Assembly: GCF_010093595.1 (NCBI RefSeq)
Contig: NW_022985445.1
Span: forward strand, 124,001 to 188,000
Reading direction: 5' to 3'
Length of the DNA: 64,000 nt
From: Mytilinidion resinicola
Taxonomy: Eukaryota > Ascomycota > Dothideomycetes > Mytilinidiales > Mytilinidiaceae
In this document: positions 49,101 through 60,623 of the stretch, piece after piece
How the letters are laid out: every line of letters starts with the position of its first letter
Position numbering within the stretch: the first letter of the stretch is position 1
Translations under genes and position numbers: made by a program
Notes under the pieces: generated by a model
Told to the model about the DNA's origin: nothing
Seen by the model: the letters and a program-made list of their open reading frames with translations, nothing else
Databases searched by the model: none

Positions 49101-50219
49101 TCCACAGAAACGCTCAAACTCTACCAAGACAACGTGCAATGGGCCTCTGCGCAAGAGAAGGACCTCCGCATCTTCGCCGCCGATCCTGCAGAGCGCCGGC
49201 TGAGGTTCAAACCCATGCCCTCCTCCTACCGCGCTTTCCTGCACGCTTTAGCCGAAGACTTCGGCTTCGACAGCGAGAGCATGGACCCGGAGCCGCACCG
49301 CCACGTCGCCATCTTCAAAACCCCCCGCTTCGTCACCGCGCCCATGAAAACACTCGCCGAATGCGCGCGCATCCGCCAAACTCAACGCACGCTAGGTGTC
49401 TCGACGGCTAACATCGCGCCTCCCCCAACGGCCCCCTCTGGCCTGAAAAAGAGCAACTTGCTAGGCGAACCCTACAACGGCTTCCTCCTCTCCAACCCGC
49501 GCTTCGGCTTGACTATCGAGGAACTCCGCGCTACGATCCGCCCGGAACTCGAGCAGCACAGGATGCACTTCGATATCGCCTTCTTGCCTAGCGAGGAGGT
49601 CGCGCTCACGCCCTCGCACACGGCTTCGAACCAGTTTGCGAACTCGGAACGCGACGTCGAAGCCAGCCTCACGGCGCTGAAACCCGCGTTGCTGAAGGTG
49701 GTGAAAGCGCACGGATTGGGGAGCTTGCAGCTCGTGCGTCTGGATTCTAGTCTGAATGTGCATAGGCGAGAGGCGGATGCGGGGCCGGGCGCAGGGTGGA
49801 GCCAGGTCGCTGCGAGGGGCGGGAGGGCGGGGGCTGGAGGCGCTGCTAGGCTGTATAAGGCGGCGGGGGGCTTTGGAGGAGGTGGGAGTGGGCGGTTTAC
49901 GGTGCTTGCGCGGCGGGGCGGGGTGGGTGGGAAGAAGGAGGTCGAGGTGGTGGAGGATTGGGAGAGGGAGGAGGAGGTGTGGGAGGCGAAGGAAGGGGGG
50001 GATGCTGGGGTTAATGAGGCGGCGGGTGGGGAGGGAGGTAAGCTGGGTGAGCGGAAGGATGGGGGTGCGGCTGTTGCTGAGGAGAGTGGAGTTCCCGTTG
50101 ACGGTGTTGGCGGTGGTGAGGGGAGTGATGGGGGTGGGAAGAAGGATCCTGAGCCCTCGACACCGGGGTTGGGACGGTGGGCGGAGCTCGATGATGAGGA
50201 GTGGGTGTTTCAGGGCTGA
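46159..50219 (+). CDS. FAP1: NF-X1-type zinc-finger protein (FAP1-like)
   Basis: Conserved eukaryotic regulator; yeast Fap1 binds FKBP12, and human NFX1 acts in transcription and ubiquitin transfer. Model: exons 46159-48380 and 48764-50219, 1,225 residues. Order: a low-complexity N-terminus with RGG/RGRGG tracts (about 50-140); a RING/PHD-like finger (YECAICTED, SCRTCWTVFHLSCIKKW, WRCPGC; about 206-275); about nine NF-X1 fingers of the form CGH-C-LCH-GPC-PC (about 300-800), for example CGEHVCDRPCHEGPCGAC and CGHNCVQLCHQDECKPC; an R3H domain (about 870-930: FKPMPSSYRAFLHALAEDFG); a Gly/Glu-rich tail. The upstream in-frame start at 46003 would be GTG, so ATG 46159 is chosen. Splicing restores GAHK|CQKQCHTPGQCEEPC. 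Confidence 0.93.
48381..48763 (+). other. 383-nt intron of FAP1 with internal tandem repeats
   Basis: GTAAGT donor, GCTAAC branch-site candidate and CAG acceptor. It is far longer than the other introns here (50-145 nt). Inside, three related units of about 85 bp are visible (near 48,411, 48,498 and 48,579): CGTACGC-TGTCCG, TGTCTGA, CTCCGATGCATTTTCGG, CTGAAAAGG. It interrupts the gene between two NF-X1 fingers. Confidence 0.75.
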
Positions 50220-50717
50220 TTCCCTCCTGACCATCTCATCGGCCATCGACGATACCAAAGCCGTAGCTAGTGGGAATATCACGAAAATGAGTGATCCAGA
50301 CAATCCCATGCCGATATCGCTAACCTGAATGCCCTGCTAACCGAATCTTTTGATACCTGTGATCGATGGCCACCTGTCGAGAAGACCCGGTATATCTAAA
50401 CCACACGGTACCTAAGCCACAGGAGCCTTGCATCCACCCCATGCATGCCCCGCCCTACCAAGCCCGCCGCACCGTCGTATCCCCTTCCCATTCGCCAGCT
50501 AGTATCCTACCTCGGGAGACAGCTAAGCTACAGGAATAGTTTCCTTAAAGAGCCCGGGGGCTTAGCTTAATAGACGCCTCGGAATGCCCCTCACTGACAG
50601 CACAACCTATCCTGCATACATCTGGTCTGCAACAGTAAGTAAACATATATCTTTCTACGTAGCAGTCTATCGCTAAAAATCCGTTCCAGATCGAGCATCC
50701 TACCCCGCGTTCCCCTT
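50220..50717. other. intergenic, no supported gene
   Basis: Region 3' of FAP1. There may be a short 5' exon (ATG at about 50,585, GTAAGT donor at 50,634), but joining it to the downstream ORF does not keep frame, so no gene model is offered. Confidence 0.4.
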
Positions 50718-50918
50718 ATGCCCGAACACCTGGAGGAATACACGGTTGATGAAGGGCTACGAGCGCTCGTAACCCGGCTGGAAAAGTGGCTGGAAAAGAA
50801 TGAGAAGTTTGAAGATGGGGTTCCCTACTTTGAAAAATGTACGAGCCCGAAGCTAGGCACACAGGTCGGGGGAACTCTGGGCAAAGGTGGTCACACTTTT
50901 CAATACTACTCGATCTAA
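50718..50918 (+). CDS. small hypothetical protein
   Basis: 66 residues from an ATG (MPEHLEEYTVDEGLRALVTR). The first 40 residues look helical and amphipathic; the last 20 are glycine-rich. No family is recognised, and chance cannot be excluded. It sits between FAP1 and a repeat-peptide ORF in a transposon-rich border zone. Confidence 0.25.
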   Translation: MPEHLEEYTVDEGLRALVTRLEKWLEKNEKFEDGVPYFEKCTSPKLGTQVGGTLGKGGHTFQYYSI

Positions 50919-51277
50919 GGATGAGGTAAGGAAACAGTATATTAAATTTAGGATACGTTCCTAATTAGCAACTAGATACCGAAATATTGGGGTCTAGCAA
51001 GACCTCAGCAAGGAAGGGGGTGGTTGACCAACGACCGTGAGCAGCTCCTCGTCCCTGTCCGGATGTTAGGAGAATCTCCATCTCCATACATTGGTATCAC
51101 TCCAGAGCCTAAAAAGTCGTTAAGCTTCACTCCGGGAAAGGCGTTCTATTTCGCGCCTGGGAAGATAGCATTCATTAGCAATAATATTGAGTTCTTTTTT
51201 ATACACTAGCCAAGAATATATGTCCTATTGTCCTATTGCCCTATCTCTACCCGTTGGATAGTAAGAAAGCGCCTGGC

Positions 51278-51628
51278 ATGTCTTTAGAAAACCAAGGTGG
51301 CTGGTTCTGCCCAAACACTGTAAGCGAAGCTGTTTCTCCAAATGCGGTGAAATTGGCGGGTTTCTTGCCTGATAACAGCGAGGCTGTATCTCCAAAGGCT
51401 GTATCTCCAAATGCGGTGAAATTGGCAGGTTCCTTGCCTGACAACAGCGAGGCCGTATCTCCAAAGGCTGTATCTCCAAATGCAGTGAAGTTGGCCGGTT
51501 CCTTGCCTGTCAACAGCGAGGCCGTATCTCTAAAGCATGTATCTCTAAATGTAGTAAAGTTGCCCGGTCTATTGGCGGGTGCGGTGACGTCGCATTGTCC
51601 CTGTTGGTCTAAGGTGCTCCAACGGTGA
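51278..51628 (+). CDS. hypothetical protein with 23-residue tandem repeats
   Basis: 116 residues from ATG 51278. The central part is three to four copies of the unit SEAVSPKAVSPNAVKLAGSLPDN (69 bp in DNA, 51,319-51,560): the first copy is shorter and the last degenerate. The 69-bp period keeps the frame, which is why the opposite strand is also open. There is no signal peptide at this start and no recognised family. It could be a small surface or secreted repeat protein lacking its true first exon, or just a minisatellite. Confidence 0.35.
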   Translation: MSLENQGGWFCPNTVSEAVSPNAVKLAGFLPDNSEAVSPKAVSPNAVKLAGSLPDNSEAVSPKAVSPNAVKLAGSLPVNSEAVSLKHVSLNVVKLPGLLAGAVTSHCPCWSKVLQR

Positions 51629-52076
51629 CCTTCGGAAGTCTAAAGCAAAAGAGGTCTCTTATCTGTTATACGTGCTGTTTAACTTGGCATATAGATTAAT
51701 TGTGTGCCGTCAACTTATATATTTTACTGTGGATCAATTCCTCCTTGTATAAGAGTCGAGTGGGATGCGGTAGCGCTCCTAACTCTCCGGCGCTTGTGTG
51801 GGCGTATGGTGCATTCTGGAATACGAGCAATGTTAGTGGTGCGCCATCTACATAGACGGGCACTTCACCTTGAAGGTTCTCCTGCTAAGGCCTGGCGCAT
51901 AAAGGTGTTCGTGAATGCGGCAGAGCAGCTGGTCTAGCATTAATGGCCGATAAAGGCGGAACGTGGTGTTTCTGGCTTTCGTATTGATCTCGGGCGATAG
52001 AAAGGTAGTCGGCAATGCTGTTTGCAAATGTTTTTACCGCAGAAAGTCTATCTAAGAGGAGAGTATCCAAAAGTTC
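51629..52076. other. intergenic, nothing recognised
   Basis: About 450 bp without repeat or gene signal beyond chance ORFs (51704-51937, 51885-52070). Confidence 0.45.
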
Positions 52077-52697
52077 CTAAAATTCTAGTGTCTTAAATGA
52101 ATGGTATACGAACACCAAGATACATAAGATACATAAGATACCCGCGAGAGATGGATGAAACTGCTCTATGCCAAGATATTTGAGCCCGTTGGGAATAGCT
52201 TTGCGCGCTACCTCAATCGACTCCGCGGTATATTCTTTGCCTTTTAGGAATGCGGTATATGACATCTTGCGCTTGCCATACTTCGAAAAGGTTTTGTTTT
52301 GGAGCATGTCTGCAAGTTGGGACGGATTGTAGTCGTTGAAACATTCACCAAAATGCCATTCCGCAAGGTATGCCCGAAAGTAGGCTTGAGGTGTTTTCCT
52401 GCGAGCATAGTTCCGAACAGCACGGATGTCGAGGATATGATAGTCCTCCGTTTCCCACCGGGGTACCCCCACCGCATCCTGAACGCCCCGAGAGAAGAGC
52501 GTCTGGAGAGTAGGGAGAATGTTCTGTAACGCGAGAGCTAATCTGGAACCAGGAGTCGCGTCTGGCGTAGGTGGCGTGGGCTTCAGCCTTTCGATCGCTC
52601 GATTGAGTTTGTCTTGTTGAATTGCGATGAGGCAACGCTGAATATCATCGTCAGAGGCATTGCACAGGGCTTCGATGACTGCGGAAAGGCTGTCCAT
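52077..52697 (-). CDS. hypothetical protein with C-terminal hydrophobic tail
   Basis: 206 residues from ATG 52697 (MDSLSAVIEALCNASDDDIQ); an in-frame ATG at 52811 would add 38 residues. The protein is mostly helical and charged, with a conserved-looking core (DIRAVRNYARRKTPQAYFRAY, LAEWHFGECFNDYNPSQLAD) and a final hydrophobic stretch (LAGILCILCILVFVYHSF) that could anchor it in a membrane. Base composition is normal, unlike the RIP-damaged DNA beginning 250 bp away. I do not recognise the family. It could be the remnant of a mobile-element cargo gene. Confidence 0.5.
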   Translation of the reverse strand: MDSLSAVIEALCNASDDDIQRCLIAIQQDKLNRAIERLKPTPPTPDATPGSRLALALQNILPTLQTLFSRGVQDAVGVPRWETEDYHILDIRAVRNYARRKTPQAYFRAYLAEWHFGECFNDYNPSQLADMLQNKTFSKYGKRKMSYTAFLKGKEYTAESIEVARKAIPNGLKYLGIEQFHPSLAGILCILCILVFVYHSFKTLEF

Positions 52698-52939
52698 TTG
52701 AAAGAGGATGGTGAGAATGGAAGAGGAGGGTTGACACCAAAGGAGATCTTTGCAGGCGGGATATGGTCTGGCACGACGCCAGCCAATTAGATCGTGTTTA
52801 GCTGGGAACATTCCCAAACTAAATCCAACTTCATTGGATGTGGCTGCATGTTCTTCCAACTGGCGGGGGACGTTCCGGTTGGCTGATAGAGTCGCTTATC
52901 ATTGCCAGCTGCACTCCATACGGTCTCCAAGCCACGCCT

Positions 52940-53519
52940 ATGCACGATATCATAGAGTTCCTTTTCAACTTCCTCTTATCTAAATGCGCTTTCCACACTA
53001 AATATATTAAGTTCCTAGGGTTTATTATTACCCTAGAGGGCGTTATTATAAACCCGGTCTATATTAAAGTAATTAAAAAATAGCCTAAGCTAGAGAACTA
53101 CTATAATATCTAGGTGTTCCTAGGCTTTATAAACTTCTATTAATACTTTAGAATTTCTTATAGCTAGCAAATAAGCTAAATATATATATATATTACAGGC
53201 CTCTTAGCCCCTTTAAGGGGGGGAAGGAATAACTCTAAACCTAAAAAGGAAGAAGTTAAAAAAAGGTTTTATAAAGTAGTATAAACTATAGAACTGGCCC
53301 GATAATATAGTATATATATTTCGCACGCTATATATAGTATTTATGCAGGCACTAGTGCTCCAGCACTATAACCTACAATTGCTGCTTATACTTATTATAG
53401 ATATATCTAATTTTACCTATTTAGGTATACTTCTTTAACTAGTTTAAAATATAACAGGTAAACAGGATTAAAATTACCAGCACCTAATTGCGTACTATAG
53501 CTAGAAGTTTAATAATATA
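52940..53519 (+). mobile_element. Ty3/gypsy element A, 5' fragment (RT end/RNase H start), RIP-damaged
   Basis: The plus strand reads SKCAFHTKYIKFLGFIIT, then VFLGFINFY*YFRISYS, the reverse-transcriptase thumb/connection region of gypsy polyproteins, with stops from C-to-T changes. The left boundary at about 52,940 abuts undamaged sequence, so the 5' LTR, gag and most of RT are absent. The right end is interrupted by element B at the AAGAC duplication; the same polyprotein continues at 59,455. Confidence 0.8.
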
Positions 53520-53524
53520 AAGAC

Positions 53525-53934
53525 TGTCACGATAGCGCTACACGCAAGAGGTCGAGGGCTCAAAGAGGAGCGTTGATTAGGTGCTATGTACAATGCTACG
53601 TGGAGAATCAAGACGTTGTGTAAGGAACAGGAAGACGGGAGACGGGCCACCGGATATAAGGGCGTGGCCGAGCGCGTGGCGTACGGCCTCTATGCCGTTT
53701 CGGCGCGTGGCACGCGTGTACGCGAGGTCCTTACCAGATCAGGTGATAGGAAAAGGGGGCAGCCGGTAGGTGGCTGGAGCGGGACAGGATAGGAAGCGGA
53801 AGCGAGACGGGAGCGGAGCAGGGCAGGCAGGGCAGGAGGCCGGCCAACGGTAGTAGACCGGTGCAGATTGCTGGAGTTGTAGCAATCTGCGGCAGAATTT
53901 CGGTAGGTAGGGTGTCGCGGTCGATACCGTGACA
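53525..53934 (-). repeat. LTR of element B (left, 3' LTR of minus-strand element)
   Basis: 410 bp beginning TGTCACGAT and ending ACCGTGACA, a 7-bp inverted terminus (TGTCACG/CGTGACA). Base composition is normal. The short ORFs inside it repeat in the other LTR and are not genes. Confidence 0.93.
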
Positions 53935-54041
53935 GTACCCCCCTCCTAAACCCAAGTCTCTTGGCAAGTAGGAGGCGCTGTTCGTGATGTGTACGGCTAT
54001 TTGTTAGGAGTAGGGCTGTGAATTGAATCTTGATTAAGGTT

Positions 54042-57000
54042 TCAGGGTCCAGCAGGACGGGGCTCATTGGACGCAGGATTGTGAGCTTCGGGGTGGCGGC
54101 GATGATAATCAGCCGCAGCAGTAGTGTCCTTTAGGTCGTCAACAGGTTGCCAGGACAGGTTGTTGTATCCAGTCCATCGGACTAAGTACTTATATTACTT
54201 TCGGCGCCGGTTCAGGCGCATGCCTTTAATACAGTTAATATACTATTCAGTCTCTCCTTTAACTTAAATAGGTTTAGGTAGGGGCAACTTCTAGCTAGGC
54301 AGGTAGTTAGCTTGCAGAGCGGCAGGACGGAGTAATAAAATATAGAAGACAGGATATATCTTTATAAATTTAGGTAGGCCTAGTTAATAGGCGTACGGAG
54401 AGATAATCTATATAATTGGGAACTTCCCTAGGTTCTTCTAATTAAGCTTTTTAAAGGGTTAATTTATATAGATATTCTATATATCTAACCAGACTTTATT
54501 ACCTACTTTATAGGCCGGTGCGCCTATATATTTTTAGTTGGCGTATTCTTCTTATATTGCTTAGGCCTAAGTTATCTCTTTGCGGATAAACTGCTCGATG
54601 TCCAATATTTTATTAACTATCTAATTAGCCTTAAGTGCTTGCAGTACTTAATAAGCAGGGTGCGGAGTTCCTAATAGCGGTTTAAAGCCTATTTTTAGGT
54701 ATTGTCCTAAGATAGCAATAAACAGTGTTACTATTATTAATTTAGATTAGATATTATTTGCCTTAAACTAAGCAGACAGCAGCCAGGTAACCTAGTTATC
54801 TTACTTATAGTTTATATAGGCGCGGAGGACTTATTCCAGCATTAAATTAGCCTTTTCTATTTAGCTATTAGTTTCCGGGTAGAAGGCCGATAATAATTAG
54901 GCTTTAATACGTAGTTGCTTATAAAGTTTATTCTAAAATACGGAAATAAACTATAATCCTTAATCGGATATGTATATATTAGGCAATCCGTAATATACCT
55001 AAATATATTAGTAGAATAGGTTGGCTATAGCCTTAGCTGTAATTATTCTATAGGGAATTATATATTAGTACTTGCTTAGGCGGTCTACTATAACTATAAT
55101 ATTAGTGCAGCCTTCGGATTTAGGTAGTTTAATAATAAAGTTAATAGAAATATTTTACCAGTAACACTGCAGGATAGGCAGGGGTTTTAGGAAGCTATTA
55201 TACTTCTTTTTTAAAGCCTTTATACAGCAACAGGTGTAATAGCATGCTATAAATCGGCGGATTATTTTAAATATATACAGCTAGTAGTATTTTCTTTAGA
55301 GGATTTCTAGAGTTTTTCTATATCTAGGGTGGCCGCTAACAGGGGAATTATATACGTGACGAAGCAGTTTAATCTTTAGTTTATTATTATTAGGAATTGC
55401 TATTTAGTTGCGGAAGTAGAGCTTGCTATTTTACTCTTTATATTTACTTAGGGTGATTTTCTTAGAGCGGTGTACTCCGGAGCATAATATTTCTAGGACT
55501 TCCTGGATAAACTTATTATTTAGGTATTTATCCTTAATAATCTCCTAAATTATTCAGTCGGTTTCTGTTAGATTTAACTGCGTGAACAGGTCGGAACAGA
55601 GCAGTATTTAATTTTAGGCTGCTTAAGCTTCTTCTTATACAGGCGCATTTTGCGTACAACGCGTTAAGGCGTCAGGCTTCTTACTATACTTGCCAGGTCG
55701 GTAGGTAATTAAGAAGTTAAATTAGGACAGGTATTTAGACTAATAAGCCTGTTAGTAGCTTAACTGCTTTATAGTTATAAAGTACTGCAGGTTTTTATAG
55801 TTACTAAAAACCTAAATTAGGAATACTGCGCCTTCTAGTTTAGGCCGCCACTGTTTAAAGCATTAGATAATTGCTAGGAGTTCCTTATTATAGATTTTAT
55901 AGTTATATTTAGCAAAACTTAATTATTTTAAAAAGTAGGCTACAAGTTAAAGTATTCCTTATTTATCTATTTACAAGAGCACTCCAGCGTTTATATAGTT
56001 AGACAAATCGGCCTTAATAATAATTAGCAGTTTAGGGTCGAAATAACGGAGGATTAGGGCGGTGGTGAACGCTGTCTTAAGTTGTTTAAATACCGCACGG
56101 TAGGGCTTATTAAACCGGAACAGAATATCCTTTTTTATAAGTGCAATTAGGGGAGCGGCCAGGCTAGAGAAATTATTAATAAATTATTAGTAGAAGTTTG
56201 CAAATCTAATAAAGGCTTATACGTTCTTAATATTATAGAGGACTTCCTAGTTATAGATATCCTTAATTTTATTCGGGTCTATACTAATTCCGCCGGTTAA
56301 TATTATATACCCTAGGTAGGTAACCTTATCCTAATAGAATTTGCACTTATTAATATTTAGTTATAGGCCGGTGGTTTCTATTACTTCTAGGACTAGCTTT
56401 ATATAATACTAGTGGTCTTCGAAGTTTTTGCTGTATATTAGAATATTATTAATATATGCGGTATAGAATATATCTAGGTACAGGCGGAGCATATTATTTA
56501 TATAGTATTAGAATATACTAGGAGCGTTAGCTAATCTAAATAGCATTACCAGGTATTTAAACAGGCCGTATTGCGTTCGGAAAGTAGTTAGCTATTTATC
56601 TCCTTTCGCGATTTATAAGCAATTAAATGCGGAGACAATATTAAGCTTTATATAGTATTTCGCCTTACTTAATTATGCTAGGGTCTTCTAAATTAAGGGA
56701 ATTAGGTATTAGTTCTTAATAGTTACAGTATTTAGCGCGCGGTAGTTAACATAGAATTATAGGCCTCCTCCGGGCTTTTTAATAAAGATAACCGGAGAGG
56801 CGATAGGTAATAAACTGGCACAGATAAATCCTTTCGCGAGGTTATTATTAAGGTACTTCCTTAGCACTTTTAATTTATTTTATAATATTCTATACAACAG
56901 GCTAAATCCGTGTAGTTTGCTGTTTTTAAGCATAATTTTATAATTATACGTTTAGTGTTTAGGTAACTTATTAGCTTCCTATTAGGAGAAGGTTTTTAGT

Positions 57001-58950
57001 AAATAGTAATATTATACTAGGACTTTTATAGCTGGGTCGGTTCGGGTTTTTAGAGCTAAGGCCTTATTAATATCGGCAATAGTAATAGCAAAGATTTTAT
57101 AATTAGGTTATTAGGCTAATTAGGTTATAGACACCGCGTTTAGTATATAGATATCTATCCGGGTATTAGGTTTAAATTTAGAATTAGATTTAGTTTTAGG
57201 TTTAGTTTCTAGCTTAGGTTTAGGGTCGGGTATATTTATCTAGTATACTATTTTAGGAAGCTAGTAATTATATCGGTGTTGTATAAACAGGCTTAATTGC
57301 TGCAAGTAAGAGTGTTATATTAAGGGTGTTAGGTACTGCTTAATAAGGGGTGCTTTAGGAAGCTGTTCTATATAAGTTCTTATTGCAGAGGTTTAGAAGT
57401 TGCGCAGGTATTGCGCCTAGTATTAGGATAATTAAAACAATAGTTATTAGTTATTATAGTTAAATCCAATACAGTGCTTATACAGCCAGGGCTATTTTAG
57501 TAGCAGCTTATATTTGCTAAGTTCTAGTATATAGAGACAGATCTATTCTATATAGTTTAGATAGCGGAGGGTTACTTGCGTAGAGTGCGTAATCTATCCT
57601 TCTTTAAGCGTTTTTCTATTAAATCTAGTTAGGCGTAAAATATAAGGGAGCAGGTTAAGGCAGAGGTTCTATACGCGCGCCAGATTCCTATAAATATAAC
57701 CTATGCCTGTAGCTCTACTATTAATTAGAGCTATAGTATTTATATAGGTAGGGCCTTATTATATAGAAATAGGGATAAAAATCTATTATTTCTAGAAGTT
57801 AGGTTTAGGTTCTTTAAATAGGTTTATAGAAATCTAGGGTTAGAATAGTCCCGGGGGGCGACTTAGCCCCGGGACGGGGCTTTTAATAACTTCTTTATAC
57901 AGGACAAGCGGCTACCTCTAGATTAATTAGAGCTAGAAAATAAAGCAGTAGATATAGAGGAACAGCGGGTAGATAAAAATTAGGTGGAATTAGTTAATTA
58001 CGTGTATATGCGCAGTTAGGGGCTTAAAAGCTTATCTATACTAAATAATTAGACTTAGGGTAAAAGGATAGAGCAATTGCAGGAGATATAGCTATGCTTT
58101 CCGCATTTAAAGCAGAGGCCCTTTTAATAATATTTATCTTGTTCGGCTAAGCCGGCTAGAGTATATTTAAATATATTAATTTCTATTATATCTAGGTTCT
58201 TTTATAATAGAGGGGAATATTAAAAGGATTGGCCGGGCAGGAATTATAGATTATTATTATACTTTGCAATTAAGTTGGTATAATTATTCAGATTATCCGG
58301 GGTAGTAGTACTAACTATTGCACGGCAGAGTTTATTAGAGAGGGAGTGTCGGAGCTAAGTTATTAGGCTAGCTTCGTTTAGATCTATATTAGCGGCAAGT
58401 TGTCGGAATTTAGCAAAGTGCAATATAAAGGCACGCCTTCCTTACTTTAGTATATAGAGTTAATTTAAGGATATAAGTTTCTAGTTTAGATTGCTGTATA
58501 TAGCCTGCAGGAATTAGATAAGTTAATTAATAGTGCAGATATCTTAGTCTATTAAGGGGTTAATAAGCGTTAATAGGTTAGATTCTAATCGAGAGTAAGT
58601 ATATAGCAGGCGAGCATATTTAGTTAGGTATTAATTAGCATTTCCTTCTAGTTTATACTGTAGTTATCGGACGAAGATTAGGAGTTCCTTTTAACTCCCC
58701 TTAAATATTAGAGGGTTAATTAGACGTTCGGTCTTTAGAGTCGGCAGGGCGGCGGCTGTTAGGAAGGAGTAGTTTATATTATTAGCAGGTATTAAGCTAT
58801 TATTTAATTTATAAACAGAAGGCCCTGCGAATTATTAGTCGGGCGCTAGTAGTAGAGTAGGGGTAGATTTAGACCGAATTACAGCTACTTCCTCCTGCAG
58901 AGCAGCAATTTCCTATTTCTAGGCGGACAGGACTTTTATTACGGCAGCCT
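54042..58950 (-). pseudogene. gag-pol polyprotein of element B, RIP-inactivated
   Basis: Reading the minus strand: a CCHC-like gag zinc knuckle remnant (CFKCGKHS, about 58,100); reverse-transcriptase palm with AYINNILIYSKNFEDH (about 56,415-56,462), where the catalytic YIDD has become YINN by two G-to-A changes; integrase zinc-binding region (RKTLEIL, then FIACYYTCCCIKA, about 55,200-55,340); and a C-terminal chromodomain-like segment (KYLVRWTGYNNLSWQPVDDL, about 54,130-54,190) that escaped RIP and ends at TGA 54,042. Dozens of TAA/TAG stops occur between. The 5' limit is not determined. Confidence 0.85.
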
Positions 58951-59039
58951 GCTGTTCCTTTATAGAGCTAACAAGCTTTAGAAGTATTATAGTCGGGTTA
59001 GTAGAGGTATCTATAGTAGTAAAAGTAGATATAATATAA

Positions 59040-59449
59040 TATTATAATAGTGCTATACGCAAGAGGTTAAGGGCTTAAAGAGGAGCGTTGATTAGGTGCT
59101 ATATATAATGCTACGTGGAGAATTAAAACGTTATATAAGGAACAGGAAAACGGGAGACAGGCCACCGGATATAAGGGCGTGGCCGAGCGCGTGGCGTACG
59201 GCCTCCATACCGCTTCGGCGCGTGGCACGCGTGTACGCGAGGTCCTTACCAGATCAGGTAATAGGAAAAGGGGGCAGCCAGTAGGTGGCTGGAGCGGGAC
59301 AGGATAGGAAGCGGAAGCGAGACGGGAGCGGAGCAGGGCAGGCAGAGCAGGAGGCCGGCCAACGGTAGTAGGCCGGTGCAGATTGCTGGAGTTGTAGCAA
59401 TCTGCGGCAGAATTTCGGTAGGTAGGGTGTCGCGGTCGATACTATAACA
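59040..59449 (-). repeat. LTR of element B (right, 5' LTR of minus-strand element)
   Basis: 410 bp, the same length as the left LTR and co-linear with it. Nearly all differences are transitions, clustered in the outer 130 bp (TGTCACGAT has become TATTATAAT), and both LTRs carry some. The remaining 300 bp are almost identical. Insertion age cannot be judged from RIP-type differences. Confidence 0.92.
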
Positions 59450-60623
59450 AAGACTTAGTAAAATACCTTTAATAAAAAGCTATATACTATTATAGAGTGC
59501 TTTAAGCACTAGCAGTACTACTTTAAAGGCGCTTTATATACAATTTATATACTTAGCAACTATAATAACTTAAAGTACTTTATAAGCACTAAAGTACTAT
59601 TACTAAAGTAGGCCTGCTATATAAAGCAACTTTTTCGGTTTAATTTTAATATTAAGTATAAGCTGGGCGTTTTAAATCCTATAAATAGGCTTTCCTACTA
59701 ACCGGACTACGCCTATAGCTTTAAAAAGAATAGTAAGTATATAGGCCTTAATACTATACTACCTACTTTTTAATAAAAGTTAAAAGTAATAAACCTTAAG
59801 GGTAGTTTATTAGGGGCTATTACCCCTACCTTATAAAACGCAGGTATAAAGCCTATAGGTAATACTTACTACTATAGCGCTAAAAAGCTATAGGCTTAAC
59901 TTAACTATATATACTTCTCCTGTTATTACCTAATTATATTAGACTCTAGGGAATTACCCTTAGTATAGGAAAATAAACCTTTTAATATCTATATAATTCT
60001 TACTATACGCTGTACTAGCAAGATTACTAGAATATAGGCCGCAGTAACCTATATTCCTTAGTACTAAGTAGTTGCAGCTATATTAACTAAAATAGCATTT
60101 ATAGAAGAACTACTTAAGTTACTTATTAACTTTATTTATATAATATAGGAAAAAAACATCTTTTCTAAAAATATTATTAGATAATTAAATAGTAGACATT
60201 CCTTTACCGGTGTTTTAGACTATAACCTTAATAATAACAACCTTTTCTAAAGAAATAAAAAGGTCTATATACTATAGTATATACCTTTTTATAATAAGAT
60301 TTTTAAGCGCAACTATAATAACCCTATAGTAGAATACTATAGTATTAACTATATACTTAATATTATTCGGCGTAAGTATATATAGATAGGTTTTATAAAA
60401 GACGTTTATAACTATATTAAGCACTATAATCTATACTAGCAGTATAAAATATATTAGTATACTCTGTATAAAAAGCTATAGAGTTTTAAAATCCTTTCTA
60501 CTCTATAAAAATACTTTTTTTTAGACTTTATTACTAATCTCCTAAAGTTGGCGGGTTTAAATAATAAGAAATATAATAGTATACTTATTCTAGTTAACCG
60601 CTTTATAAAGCTAGTTTAATACC

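Larger units (their letters stand above)
53525..59449 (-). mobile_element. Ty3/gypsy chromovirus-type retrotransposon B, complete, 5,925 bp
   Basis: Two LTRs of 410 bp bound it. A perfect 5-bp target duplication AAGAC flanks it (53520-53524, 59450-59454). The minus-strand orientation is shown by the polypurine tract next to the left LTR (GGAGGGGGG read on the minus strand, 53,938-53,947) and by domain order. The internal region from about 54,190 to 59,040 is heavily RIP-mutated. Domains still readable are listed under the polyprotein. It is nested inside element A. Confidence 0.93.

Noticed and set aside
53581..53769. 62-codon ORF repeated at 59096-59284
   Set aside because: Part of the two LTRs of element B.
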